Source: Quillaja saponaria | Lineage: Eukaryota; Streptophyta; Magnoliopsida; Fabales; Quillajaceae | Length of the DNA: 64,000 bases | NCBI GenBank assembly: GCA_029379385.1 | Contig: CM055608.1 | Coordinates: 30,812,350-30,876,349 of the forward strand | Reading direction: 5' to 3' | In this document: in pieces, positions 24,448 through 37,310 of the stretch | Layout: each line of letters opens with the position of its first letter | How positions within the stretch are numbered: the stretch's first letter is position 1 | The notes under the pieces: model-generated | Seen by the model: the letters and a program-made list of their open reading frames with translations, nothing else | Told to the model about the DNA's origin: nothing | Databases searched by the model: none | Translations under genes and position numbers: made by a program

Positions 24448-25859
24448 TCACTCTGCTGGTCCATCTGCCTCAAAAACCTTCCTCAGCTTCTCTTCATCTG
24501 ATTCAAATACCTTCCTTGCTTGTTTCAGTTCCTCGTTCATAGACAACAATTCTGTACAGCGATTAAGCTTTGGTGTGTCCTGCAGGGTGTAGAGAATTAG
24601 ATTGGTTTCAGTTTACCACCAAATACAACAACAAAATTAAAGCATTTGCTACATGCCATTGATAGTAGCACAAAAAAGCTTCAAAATCTGTGTACAAGGT
24701 CAGAAGAACTTCAATGACATATTAACCAGCATAGTTTTTATTCAGTGAAAAGAAAGGAGAGAGGAAGGAAACAAAGAGATGAAAGAAAAAGAGCTAATCA
24801 CATGGATGCAGCATACTAGCACTATTTCCATATGGAATTAATGAGCTCAGTAAAGCAAGCATGTATGTTTCTACAAATTTGTTCCAATAAATAGTAACAA
24901 TGATAAAATATAACATATTTACTATCTAATATATATTTTACCAAAAGCATAACAGCATTTAAAAAGTAGAGTTTGACAACTAATAGCATGCAATAATACT
25001 ATATGCAGCCGTAAGAAAAACTATGTCAGGAAACTGTTACAGAGAATTCCAAGTGGCAGAAGAATTTCTGTTGTATGGAAAGATACAACATAGAAACCAC
25101 TTGCAAAAGTACCTTTCGTATTAGATACAGGAAATCGTCAACTGATAGCTTTCCCCTCTTTGATCCGATATCTTGGGCTTTATGAACCTGAGAAAAACTA
25201 TACTTAAGGACATAATGAAATGCAGTCATACTCAATGAAAAAAAATCAGTGCCCGATATATGCTTACCAAATCTGTGACATACTCCACAACAATGTCCTC
25301 AACAAGCGCCACACTCTCAGGAAGCGGCTAAGATCACAACAAAAAATAATACATAAGAACAAAGTTATTCATAAAAAGAAGTTCATTTCAACACACTCAC
25401 ACTCTTACATTTATGTCAAAAGGATATTTCTATTGCTGCAGCAATTAAGAAATGGATGAGTTGAGTTGAAAATTAATAAACAGTTGAGGTAGGAATTCAT
25501 TATGTTTGATGAGGTATGTAAATTCTTATAGTGGTGCACACTTTTATATAAGTAGGCATAAATAAGATATATGGAAATGCACATCAATTGTTACATGACA
25601 ACAATACTTACATTAGGATCATCTCCAAAACCATACATCATGTGCTGCACTGTAGCCAAAAAAAGAAAAGAAAAAAAAAGAGGTATTAGAAAAAGAACAA
25701 CACATAAATTAATATTTCATGAAACAAGCATGAGAACTCAGAAGTGGCATACATACATTCCTTCTGGAAAACTCCCCTTTTGCGTTTAAATGAAGTTTCT
25801 GATGGCTGTGAAGATCCAACTCTTGATTTTGAGGATGATCCAGCAGAAGGATTGCTCAT
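24448..25859 (-). CDS. TAF13: TFIID subunit TAF13
   Basis: A histone-fold subunit of the general transcription factor TFIID; it pairs with TAF11 in the nucleus. Five exons: 25859-25757, 25649-25612, 25327-25268, 25187-25113, 24579-24448. They total 408 nt, or 135 aa. The protein has a Ser-rich N-terminus (MSNPSAGSSSKSR) and a basic patch (KRKRG). The conserved core is FQKELQHMMYGFGDD, then a histone-fold helix set with VEYVTDLVHKAQDIGSKRGK and LSVDDFLYLIRKD. A Glu/Lys-rich helical tail ends in ADGPAE. Length and core match plant TAF13. In Arabidopsis TAF13 acts with PRC2 components in seed development. The gene is head-to-head with the lipase gene, 1.76 kb apart, and tail-to-tail with ERdj3B. 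Confidence 0.93.
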
Positions 25860-27619
25860 CTTCCCTCAATAACTTCCTCCTTAAAAAATTTTTGAAATTT
25901 TGATCCCTATTTAATCTATCAACTGAATACAATCCTAAAGTTACAGTGTCTTAAATTATAAAAGCATTGAACAACCAAGTTTTTTTCTAAACTCACATCA
26001 CATTCATAAAAAAAGGATAAATATTTTTATCTTGTACATCTAAAGTTATTATAGCAGTAAATCTTTATCCAACAAATTGTTCTTTGGTTTGTTGCCTTAA
26101 TTCTACAAAGCCCAATCAATTTCTTGCAAATGCCCTACTATTTATAGCCTACCTCAACCCCATGACTAAAGACGATTTTGTACAACGGTGCTTTTTTTGT
26201 TATCAAAGAAACTAAATGAATATAAAATCAAACCCAGAACCTGGAAACTAGAAATCAATACTTTGACCAGATTGTGGTCTGTAATCGAATTTGATAAATT
26301 TACAACACAATAAACAAAGAAAAAAAAGAAGTATATTCACCAAGTAAATTTCATCTTTTGAGAAGGATAACTGGATAAGTAATCTTCATAACGCAACTTA
26401 GAGAAAGTAGCATTCAAATTACTACAGAAAATAAATGAAAAAAAAAAAACTCAAACGTGTTAATAATTGATCAAACTTCACTTTAAAACAAAGAAAAAAA
26501 GAAGAAAATATCAAGAAATTTAAAAAATTGAAGGGAATAACCCAGCACAGAGCCAAGGCTTCACATATCTTACAGAACAAAACAAATAAAAAATAAAACA
26601 GGAAAATAGAAATAGAGACAGAGAGTGCGAACAAACCCAATTATACGCTGAGAAAAATAGAGAGAAGAGTTATAGTAGTTGCCGGAGCTGCCCTTTATGG
26701 TGTTGGTGCACTTGTTGATCAATGATCAGTACGCAGTGAGGGAGAGAGATTGAGCGTACTTCCAGAACGACTGGCTATGCAGCGTCGTTTATCAAACAAC
26801 TGGAATTTGGGGAAAGAAAAAACACAACAATCAACACAAGTACAACCGCCTCTAAACCCAAAAACTATATTGCTCCTTTTTCTTTTCCTGGTTTTGGGCC
26901 GTCTCTTCTCATAAATTCTTTGGGCTTTGATAGCCCAACATTTATGAACAACTGTAATTCATATGCAGCGAGTACCTGTTATGCTATACTCGATCTCCCG
27001 AGGAAAATGCAATCTACGGAAAGAGAGTTAGACACAGCTTTAATTCCTTATGAACACGTCACCGCTGGTACGTATTTAGTTCATCTGCATCCCCTGCCGT
27101 GGTGCCCTAACTGGTTGGGGTGGGTCCAACGACGCGCGTTCATACGAAAGACATTTTTTTTTTGCTACGACTTTCCTACGAAAGACATAGTTGTTTGGAA
27201 TTGGAACGCGACACCGATGTGATCGAGATTCAAAACTTTCACGTCCCAAAACTTAGGGAATTAAGGTTGACAAGGACGTCGTTTCTCTGTGCTAAATTTG
27301 GGTTATTATTAAAAATTAATGGGTTTTCACTATTCACAGGCCGAAAGGAAGCAACGTGAAGAAAAGGGTATGTAGGTTGGTGATCTGTTTGTTTCCAAAC
27401 GCATGCCAAAACTTGTTCTTGCTCGTCCTCTCTCTTCTCTCTTTAAATGGTCTCTTTCGGCTAAGAACTAGAAGACCCAAATTCAAGCAAAGATTGTGGA
27501 GTCACGTTAACGCTTTGGATTACATTTGGTCTGCAACATTGCGTATTAATCAACCAAAAAACAAGAAACAGGGGCAAACAGCGAAAGAGAAAGAGGTTGA
27601 CTGGTTGAGCAGCACCAAA
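25860..27619. other. Divergent intergenic region between TAF13 and the plastid lipase
   Basis: Holds the 5' leaders and promoters of the two divergent genes. The TAF13 leader probably reaches the GA-rich stretch near 26650-26780. An open frame runs into the lipase start from 27356, but the family-typical start is 27620 (MDTSCLK), so the upstream part is treated as leader. No separate gene is recognised. Confidence 0.45.
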
Positions 27620-30600
27620 ATGGATACTTCGTGTTTGAAAAGTAGTCTTTCTGGGATAACTCCGGCAATCTCTATAAATGGGTCCTTGGATGTTCGGACG
27701 AATCCATCTCAGGTGAGCGTGGAGGGGCGGACTTCGGCGGAGAAAACCCAGCAGAAGACAATATTTTCTAGGTTCTCGTTTAAATATCCATTGAGATCAT
27801 TTTGGCCAGGAGGAGGTGGGAACGGCAAGAATAATGGGCTTGCCCTTGACGACGCCGTATTGGTGGAGCATGGGGAAGGGAAAAGTAATCAGGCTGACGG
27901 TGAGAATGGGGGAATGGGTCCCGAGTATCAAAGAGAGAACTGGGTGTTGAAGATTTTGCATGTCAGGTCTCTGTGGAGGGAGGAACAGGGGAATGGTCGT
28001 AGTGAGCAAGATGCGAGGCACGAAGAGGAGGAGGGTGTGGCGAATAATCAGATAAATAGCTGTGACAATGACGATCAGGAACAAGAGGAAGAGGTATGTG
28101 ACGCTTGTAGAGTTGATGACGATGACGAAGAAGAGATTCATTTTGATAGGGATTCTTTTTCGAGATTGCTTCGGAGGGTGTCGTTGGCGGAGGCCAGATT
28201 GTATGGTCAGATGTCATATTTGGGGAACTTGGCGTATTCCATACCCAAAATCAACGTATGAATATTTTCCCTTTCCCTTTTCTTTTTTCCATTCAGTTTT
28301 AATTTGAAGTTCAATAATTTTTCTCTGCTTTTTTGCTAAAATATATATTGGAGATGAATAAATCATTTTAAGAAATGAAACTGTCGAGGTTTGAGGTTAT
28401 CCGTTGTGGGTTTTTCATGAGACCATGGGTCTACCTTCTCATTGCTATTTTTCATTTATACGAGGGGTTTAATTAATTAAAGTGATGACGAACTGGTCTG
28501 AATAATTTGTTTTAATCACATTGCTGGAAGCTTTAATAGGTCCTGATTATGTAAAATTCTCATATGCTAAATCACATTCCATATGGAAATTAGTTTTATT
28601 TTTTTTCCAATGATAATGTTATTTTCCAACGTTTGTTTCTTTGTAGGAATATGACTTAGATCTTGGATAGTTGTATATTCAATACACAGGACCTTTTGCT
28701 AACAATTGTTGTTTGCAATCTGCACCTATTTTATCTAATCTGAAATTCAGCAAGACCATTGTGGACTTCTTTTCTTTGAAAGACATTTATTTATATGATC
28801 AGACAAATATTCAGAGTATAAAGGTCAAGGAATACATGTGCATAATTTGGGGCCTTTGTTCTTAATGTCGGTGTGTTACATTTGTAAACCCTCTGGTTAT
28901 ATTTGTGCGCTCAGGATTGTGAACTTGTGACTATATTGAATCTTTTGAAATTTATTTTTAAGATTGGTTTTGATTGTAATTGTTCTGACTGTGTTTTGAT
29001 GATCTGCTTTGCAAAGTTAGTTCAGCCATTGATATTTTGTTGATAAATCTTTTCCACAAGGTGCATTTGCTCATCTGGAACTCCAGTTTTCTATATAGAA
29101 ATGTTAAGTGATTTATGTTCCACTCTTGTTAATTCAGCCAGGAAACCTCTTAAAATACCATGGTCTGCGTTTTGTAATGTCATCAATTGAAAAGAAGGAA
29201 CTGGCCCAAAAAGCTGAAAAAAATCAGGTATCAGCTGAAACTCACGAAGTGGAGAGAAGTGTGAAGGATGGCATAAAAATAAAGGAGCAGAAGAACAGTG
29301 GGTACCAAATAAGTTCATCTGCTGCTTATCAGATTGCTGCTTCTGCTGCTTCTTATCTGCATTCTCGGACAAGGAGCATACTTCCTTTCAAACCCTCAAA
29401 AGCTGATGGTGAATGTACACTTGAAGGAAGCATTGAAAACAGTGAGGATGTTAATATGATGAAAACAGAGATGGCATCTTTCATGGCAACAACTGACTCA
29501 GTGACAGCAGTGGTTGCTGCAAAAGAGGAAGTGAAGCAGGCTGTTGCAGATGATTTGAACTCGACACGCTCAGTCTCCCTGTGAGTGGTTCATATGTGAT
29601 GATGACGAAAGTGGTACTAGATTTTTTGCAATTCAGGTGAGACTTTGGAAAATCAATTGTCAATATGATTCTCTGATCTTAATAGTAGTAGCAGACCACT
29701 TATGGTGCCATTTTGGAATTTGATTTTACTTTTTCCATTTTATTAACAATGCATATTCTTCTTTATCTCTCATGGCTAGTTTTGCTCTTTCAAAAGTGAT
29801 ATTGTGCAATTGCAATGGTATATTCATTTCATTACCAGTTTAGGTTTCTTTGGTATATTATTCTTACTTCGCCTTTTCACAGGGTTCTGAGACACTGGCA
29901 TCTTGGAAAGCTAACCTACTTTTTGAACCGATTCATTTTGAGGTAATTACTGAAAGTGCATGCTGAAATTTTTTCCATCCTTTAGGTTTGCTTTAGTTAT
30001 GAAATTGTTTAATAAAATTAGTAAAGTTAGTTGGCTGATGGATTCTCAAAACTTAATTTCTTTAAACCATTCAATGATTTCAAATTTATCTTGGTGTTTA
30101 TATTTCTTGAAATGAGTTTCATGTCCATTATCCAGGGGTTGGATGTTCTTGTGCATAGAGGTATATATGAGGCTGCAAAAGGAATCTATGAACAAATGTT
30201 ACCTGAAATCCATGATCACCTAAAATCTTGTGGAGATCATGCAAACTTCCGTTTTACTGGGCATTCTCTTCGGGGGAAGCTTGGCAACACTAGTAAATCT
30301 TATGCTGATGATACGAAAGGAAGTGCCAGTTTCCTCTTTGCTTCCTGTTATAACATTTGGTGCACCATCCATTATGTGTGGAGGTGATAATCTACTAGCC
30401 AAAATAGGGTTGCCACGGAGTCATGTCCAGGCAATTACAATGCACAGAGATATAGTACCTCGAGCCTTTTCTTGCAATTATCCTAATCATGTTGCGGAGA
30501 TACTGAAGGCTGTAAACGGGAGCTTCCGGAATCATCCTTGCCTTAACAACCAGGTAAAAGTTTTGATCCATGTAAAAGTAGGAGTCCAGTGAAGAAATTT

Positions 30601-31244
30601 CTCTCATATAAAACCATTTGACCAACTGATGAGTGTGTGTTTGTGTGTCTTTCTTTTACTGTAGAAGCTACTATATGCTCCAGTGGGTGAACTTCTCATA
30701 CTACAGCCAGATGAGAAATTTTCTCCAAGCCATCATCTCCTTCCCTCTGGAAGTGGTCTATATCTCTTGAGCTGTCCATTATCAGAACCCAATGATGCAG
30801 AGAAGCAACTCAGAGCTGCCCAGTTAATCTTCTTAAACTCACCACACCCACTTGAGATCTTGAGTGACAGGTCTGCTTATGGTTCCGAAGGAACCATTCA
30901 AAGAGACCATGACATGAAGTCCTACTTAAAATCTGTAAGGAGTGTGATTCGTCAAGAGCTAAACCTGCATTCACAAGGTGAGGAGAGAGCACCGCCACAA
31001 GGTATGGTGGCCTCTTGTAGCACCACGTGACATTGATACCGGTATTGTTGTTGGGCGACCCTTGGTATCAGCCAATATGGGTGAAAACCAGGTCAGCTTC
31101 TCTGGCATCCTACAAACAGGAAGAGAGTCCTTAAAACGGTTCGGCAGGCTTGTTTCATACCAGCACATGCATTTATTTGTGGTGTTCTTATTCCCAGCTC
31201 GATTATTACTCTTGGGGGCATACAGCATTTTAAGTTTCTGGTAA
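27620..31244 (+). CDS. Plastid class-3 lipase (phospholipase A1), PLIP2/PLIP3 type, with three +1 frameshifts
   Basis: Homologs are chloroplast galactolipid/phospholipid sn-1 lipases whose products feed oxylipin and jasmonate synthesis. Five exons: 27620-28255, 29138-29636, 29883-29942, 30136-30553, 30665-31244. Exons 2, 4 and 5 each have one surplus base; discounting these gives 2190 nt (729 aa), a normal family length. The N-terminus looks like a transit peptide, followed by [14 protein letters not shown] and an acidic linker. The lipase core shows [21 protein letters not shown], the nucleophile motif [15 protein letters not shown] (Ser about 442), [11 protein letters not shown] and [15 protein letters not shown]. 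Insertions lie near 29573 (then TGA at 29582-29584), at 30271 right after the GHSL codons, and near 30964-30966. As written, the reading stops after about 360 residues, before the catalytic domain. It is either a recent pseudogene or an assembly-damaged intact gene; splice sites and codons otherwise look maintained. Confidence 0.85.
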
Positions 31245-33006
31245 AATCAGTATTGGAGTTCGGTTTTTTTTAGTTGGGAAAGTTGTATAGGCTGACGGCA
31301 CATGGCTGGTAGAAGGCTATTAGTTGGTTCTTTATTCATTGTTAATGATTGAAAAACAACTGATGTGTTTTTGTATTTGTAAGTTTCATGGAGTACATAG
31401 GAAAAAAGAAAATGCTTGGATATCATCAGCAACAAATGAAAATGCTAGTTTTGTCAATTTGTGATTTGAATTCAGGAAAAAAGAAAGAGAAAAACAATTG
31501 TATAAGACGGTTCCATCTCTAATTTTGCCTAAATATGGCACTCTTCTCACTTGATTCTCATGTGGAAATATATGAAGCAGTTTAAAGAGTTTGTGTCAAT
31601 TTTATTGATGAGTATTCTAACTGTATTTGTTAAGGTGTAAAAGAATACAACTCTTTTTTAGTTAGCGCAAAGAGAAACAAAAAAAATGTGAATTCAATGG
31701 AAGTAGCTCAATTCTATATGCAATGCAAGCCAACCCTATGGCTTAGGTTTTGCACATGCTGATTGACATGTCAAACCAAGTTAGCCAACCAAACAAGTGA
31801 AAAAACAATGACTTTGATATGTGTTAGAATGCATAAACCGCTCTGTTACAGACAAAACAGTCCTATTCTGCTGTCAATTCCTATTTCCAACGAGGCAAAC
31901 TCAGCCTATATAATCAAAGATCTTGGTGGGTGAACTTTCTCAACTTTCAAGTCGTCTTTGTCGATTTGGATTGAATGATTCAGTCAGTGCTTACTTTCTC
32001 TTTGCCTTTTTGACTTGATTCTAGGCGATGTTGGTAGGAAACTCTATAAAGAATGGTGGACCACTAGAACCAGCCAAAACTTTGTGATAGAAACTGGACT
32101 AGATGGTAAGAAACTGAGTATTATTACAATGTTGTTCTAACTTTGATAATTGATGGACATGTTTAGGTTTAGTAATATTAATGATTATAACAAATGGAAG
32201 AGAGATTTAAGGTTCAAATCCCCACTCCAATCACCAGCCCATTGTTACCATGAAAGAGAAAGCATTGTCGTTGCAGCTGATAATTAAAATGCTTGATATG
32301 TCTGGTTATGTGCCAGACATTTTTGAGTTGCCAATAACTTTATTAACTCTGCAATTAGATAAACCTATTTGAAGAAGATGCAACAGTTTCCTGCTTTTAT
32401 TGTTGTTAAAGTAGCTCAAGTCAAAGAAAATAAAAAGCCTCCATACAATGTTGTGCTAGCAACAATGCAGGGTGACTTCTCATGGATGCCATGTCTAAAT
32501 TTGCCAGACAAAGATAGTTGCATGAGACCGAGATGGCTCATTAGATATGTCCCATTGAGGTGGTCCATATGCTGTGTGGTTCAATAATATTAAAGCTATT
32601 GCATTTAAGGGGTTTAGAGCAGTGTCATTGTTCAATCTAACAATTTCAACAACTTCGTTGGAATTTTGCCGGTAATTTGTAGCCATCCTGTCACATCCAT
32701 TGGACTTGGAAACAATATAAAAGAAGAAAAAGAAAACACAATGTACTATACATGACTTATATTGGAAGAAACATGTAATTCAAATTACATGCAGAATAGC
32801 ATGACGAATACTGTTCACTGTTCTTGAAGGAAGTTTAAAATAACATTCCATTTCACAAGTGATATAGAAATGCAATTTCTTTTTGCTAACTTGGCCAAGA
32901 AATAACCAAAGTGACTACAATGAAGAGCACAGTTGGTTCCTGACTTGATCAATTTAGTTTTTCTACAGAAGATCGCACCATTCCAGCTAAAACAGAACAG
33001 TTGGAA
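31245..33006. other. Convergent 3' region between the lipase and TMEM205-like genes
   Basis: The sequence includes the two 3' untranslated regions. Short frames at 32369-32587 and 32495-32686 overlap on opposite strands and have no domain. No gene is recognised. Confidence 0.45.
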
Positions 33007-36000
33007 TTATAGATCAAGTTTACCTGCCATGTACCACGAGTGCATTGCAAGGCTTCCAAACGACATGATATTGGCAAGGGAAGATAATCCATGAATCATC
33101 CCAAACTTCTTGTTCATGGTTGCAAGCTTTGGATTCACCTTTGCAACTTCCACATTTTTTGACCACCCAACTTCATTGCCAATATTCTCTTCTCTCTCCA
33201 CTTTATGCCTTTGCTTCATCATCTGTATCAGAATAACTATACAGTTTAATTAAATTTATAAGAGAAAACAACATTATGTTCCTCTTAAAAATTTCATTTT
33301 GATAATCTTTAAAACGCAGGAAATAAAAGTGAGTTCATTCAACCTAACATGACCTATTTTGCAGGTTATCTTCTATAAGTGACAGACAACTACATTACCT
33401 TGATATCAATTTTTGATCTTTGTGTTTTACCAAAAAAAATAATGATATATATGGAATCAAATAGTCCCAAGTGATGGTTGTGAACTTGCGACACCTGAAG
33501 TTGCTGCTCTGTATCTTTGCATAGATACATCACCCAGAAACAACTACTAGAAATCTTTGGAAACCAACTAACAACCCCCACTCCCCCCCCCCCCCCTCAA
33601 AAAAAAAAAAACAACAACAACAACAGAAAACAAGAAAAAGTAGTGAATAAATAATACTTCAAATTCCTATTTCACCCTCTTTTATCCAGTATCCATCAGG
33701 GCAAACCAAAAATTTTAAAAATAAAAATAAAAGAAGGCCTAAGCCTACTCTAATACTGAAGACGAAACAAAAAGCTTAAAAAATGTTTCCTGTCATGAAT
33801 AAACCAGAGTAATAAATGGGGAAAGAAAAATTTCATAACTGCAAAAAAATCACTGTGTAAATAATGACAATGTCCAAAACAGATCCAACTTTATAAAGTG
33901 TTACCTCGATGGTCATGGGGGTAAAGATGAACAAGTTTGTAAGATTGAAAGCAAATGAAGATAGCAAGAATCCAAGTTGGTACTTTTCAGCAGTGGATGA
34001 GGACTTCCATGGATGTAAATACCCAAATGATGCCACCGATATTGCACAGCAGATACCAACCATTGAGAAATATGCAGGAAACATCTTACTTTGCAGGTTA
34101 CCAAATTGATGCCTCGGAAGATTCCTATACAGTAATTATGAAAGTAACAAAATTATCACCTAATATTAACACATGAAACACAGTCAATGGAATGCAGAAT
34201 ACTCGCTTTGCTCAAGATCATTTTTTACTTCAAAAATTAAAACAAAAAGGAAAGGGAAAAAAAAAAAAAAACAAGTTTCTGTTCTTTTTCCAGTGTTTCT
34301 CAGTTCTACTAGAAGTTCACCATATTATCCGAAAGGTTGAAATTTTGATCCCATCTAAAACATGAAGTCTAATACAAGCATCAAGTTTTGATTGGGTTAT
34401 TATTCTTACAGTTTATAATCAGAATCTTATCTAATTTCCATCGAAGTTCACCAAGTAAACATATGCCTCAATTGAAAATATTTTGCCCTGGCATTTCAGA
34501 TCAGTCCACCTCCTTCAACCACGATGCTCAAGCACTAAGCCCATTAATTTCTTCAGACTTTGGGCTAAGCATAAGGCTTTAATCCCCCTGGTTAAATAAG
34601 TATGTTAAGTTAAACTACAAGGCTACAAGGTATCCCTCTGTTGTGAATAAGAAACACAACCTGCTAAAGCTTATTGTTCCAAAGTCTTAGAAAAGAAAGA
34701 AGTCCCTCTTAGGTATAATGATTTGATTACAGTAACTTGTGTAAGAATTAGCCGGGAAGCTAGGGAGGATTTGCAATCATGATAGGCCTGCAAGAATGAC
34801 AGACCTTTCCTTTCTAATACAGTAGATAGATGAGCTTAGAAGACATATCCAGGTTGCAGCATCTTTGCTTATATTCTAATTGACAAGACTAAATTGGCAT
34901 TTAAGTTATCGATGTAGGGTTTAGAAATGATCTTCAAGCTGGAATGCTTCATGACATACAGTAGCATGTTTAATCTTCCACAATGAGAGTTAGTCTCTAC
35001 CAGAATATCCATGTAGGGTTAAGAAATTATGTTCAAGCTGGAAGACTAAAACTACTTGAATATGTGCTTCATGACATATTCTAAATTGCAATAGCATGTT
35101 CAATATTCCAAATTGAAAATTCCACTATATTCTAGGGAGTGCCACAAACACTTAATGTAATCTGAGTTGGCTAGTGTGTTGCAGCACTGAGGAGGGGATG
35201 GGTACAAAAGTTTACTAGACCATAATCAAACTTAGAAATGACATTTGAAGCCTTTTTACAGAATCAGGTTCACTGTAGGTGGTGGCACGGGTTTGAACCA
35301 TTCAGCTTATAAACCATTAATTTTGTTGACAGGTAAAGTGAAGCATATTTTCCTATAGTATGACAATTGGCATCTAGACAACCCTTTAGTGGAGTGGAGA
35401 CTTATGATGCAACTAGAAATTTTCAAGCAAAGGCTGGCAGTGTACTAAATGAGGACAATGCATTCCTGGCCTCCAGCTGGGTCAAATGATCTTGTCACCA
35501 TCCAACCCCAGTGTTGTAATTTGACACCCATCTAAACCCTGCTGATTTCTGAACCTGATAAGAAGCTAGCTGTAACCTATGCAAGTCTAAATCCTATTCA
35601 TGTTCAGATACTTGAAAAAGCCATTAGATCAACATAAGTGGAGGAGCTAGGCATTTATTCTTGAGAGGCCAACTAAAATTTTATATAAATGTATTCCACT
35701 ATAGTAATAGTAAAATAATAATAATAATAATAAGAAACTTAATAACTCATAAGACATAATAAAAATTTATAAGATATAAAAGAATAGTAGAAGTTTTAAC
35801 CCAATGGTCTTGTAATCTAAAAAGTGAAAATCTTATTTAGCTTATTTTTGGAGGGGCCACGATATTAAATAAATGAAGAATAAAAGGCTAAGAATTAATT
35901 TTGTATTATAATATTAATATTTTTGAAAAATTTTCGGGGGATGGCCACCTCTGGTCCTTAACGCTCCTCCCTTGATCAACATTAGACTAATATTTTTTTG

Positions 36001-36850
36001 GGCAAGAATGACACGTGAAATCAAATTGTTATAAACTGGCTTTGAAGTTTCAACTAAAGGAAAATGGTTGCTCGGAATATGAAGGATTTTTTCTATAAAT
36101 GTTTTCTAATAAAGTCACTTACAAGGACCACCATTGCTTGAACGTATTTTCACAGAAATAATTTAGAGCCTCTATCTGCTAAAGATTCTGATTACTAGAC
36201 AAGCGGGCATTCGAATCAATAGGTAACATGTACTATATCTTATTAAAGAAGTAACTAGTAACTGTTTGCTGCATTCGTTCTGAAATTGGCCTGTAAAGCA
36301 TCAGTCTACAGTGTTTTCAGGGAGAGAAACTTAACGCTTCAAAGATAACACCTTTAGATAGGGTTTTATGCTTATTCTTGTTATGTTTTATCAAGATACT
36401 GGTGTCTATTGAAACTAATGTAGATGATAGTTAAAATATAAAGCAATAGGAATGGAAGTTCTTAGTAGTAACTATTGTTAGAGTAGTCAGTTCTGCAACT
36501 GTTAGTCTTTTTCTTTTTGCGCTTCACTTGCTTTATTTGTCTCACCGGGGAAAAAAACTGCATTTTCTGGGTAACCAAACACAGTTCGAGCACCATTGAG
36601 CAAAAAATAGATAACTGATGCAATAGAGGGAAAAAAGTGCGTACTTGAACATGATGATGCCACCGATGAATGTAACCCACAGAGCCGCACCAAAAGCCGT
36701 GGAGAAGCTGAGAAGATGAGCCAATTTGAGGTAGACGGAGAGCTTCACTAAATTCTGACCGTCGGATTTTGATCCGAAGGTCTCCGGAGAGAAAATAACT
36801 CCGATGGCTAAGAAAGCCACGGCAGCTAAGAATCGAGTAAGCCAAGCCAT
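33007..36850 (-). CDS. TMEM205-like / DUF4149 membrane protein
   Basis: Homologs include animal TMEM205 and Arabidopsis At3g62580, whose molecular function is not established. Three exons: 36850-36645, 34124-33905, 33222-33007. They sum to 642 nt, or 213 aa. About four to five hydrophobic segments are visible: residues 3-22, 48-68, 85-105, 118-138 and near 185-205. Landmarks are the LLSFSTAFGAALWVTFIGG segment, a helix starting MFPAYFSMVGICCAISVASF, and the C-terminal HGLSSLANIMSFGSLAMHSW. MAWLTRF is chosen as the start; an in-frame ATG three codons upstream (36859) is also possible. Intron 1 is long (2.5 kb) and holds a local tandem duplication. The gene is head-to-head with the BRCT gene, with 460 bp between starts. 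Confidence 0.88.
33579..33625. repeat. Compound low-complexity run C(n)-A(n)-(CAA)n
   Basis: A run of about 14 C is followed by about 14 A and then CAA/ACA repeats, inside intron 2 of the TMEM205-like gene. Homopolymers of this kind are prone to length errors. Confidence 0.8.
34912..35122. repeat. ~100-bp tandem duplication in intron 1 of the TMEM205-like gene
   Basis: ATGTAGGGTTTAGAAATGAT at 34912 recurs as ATGTAGGGTTAAGAAATTAT at 35011. Both copies carry TTCAAGCTGGAA, TGCTTCATGACATA and AGCATGTT. The second copy has a small insertion. It is intronic, with no function evident. Confidence 0.65.
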
Positions 36851-37310
36851 CTCTGACACACAAGGAGACGAAGGTTGAAGAAAGATGGTACCGTACCTAC
36901 TACCTCGGGTGTGCAGGACTTGGAATTTGGTGTAGTACTTGAGAAGTTAAGATTGTTCAATTTTCAGTTTACCGAAAATACCATTGCTATTTCTAGAATT
37001 TACTTCTGAAACTTTAAAGGTTATACGTGTCGCGCAAAAGGAGTTGCAACGTGGATCCATAATACGGTGCCGCTTCAGACATCCCGGGCCCGCCAGTGCA
37101 CCAAAATCAAAGAGATGGAAGCGAAAGAGAAAAAACAAAAAAAAAAAAATTTCCCTCCCTGCCAGAGCAACTGTTTCAACTCTTCCTCGACAAGTTTTAG
37201 CTTTTATTATGGTTCTCTCATTGTCCAAGCACAGTATTTTAGTTTTATTCTTGGAATTTGATTTTTAGTGTCTCATCCGATTTGTAATTTCCCGGTGAAA
37301 ATTGCATTCA
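36851..37310. promoter_or_regulatory. Compact bidirectional promoter between TMEM205-like and BRCT genes
   Basis: Only 460 bp separate the two start codons, so both leaders and promoters share this stretch. It contains a GC-rich patch (ATCCCGGGCCCGCC, about 37081-37094) and, 20 bp before the BRCT start, TTTCCCGG, which loosely resembles an E2F site. No strong TATA box is evident for either gene. Confidence 0.45.

Noticed and set aside
27356..27619. Upstream in-frame extension of the lipase first exon
   Set aside because: The family-typical start is MDTSCLK at 27620, and the upstream residues show no transit-peptide character.
29581..29590. GTGAGTGG as an alternative splice donor that would bypass the first lipase frameshift
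   Set aside because: Joining from it to the next acceptor at 29883 puts the following exon out of frame and deletes the conserved PCEWFICDD segment.
32200..32250. GGTTCAAATCCCC, resembling a tRNA B box
   Set aside because: No matching A box or cloverleaf can be drawn around it.
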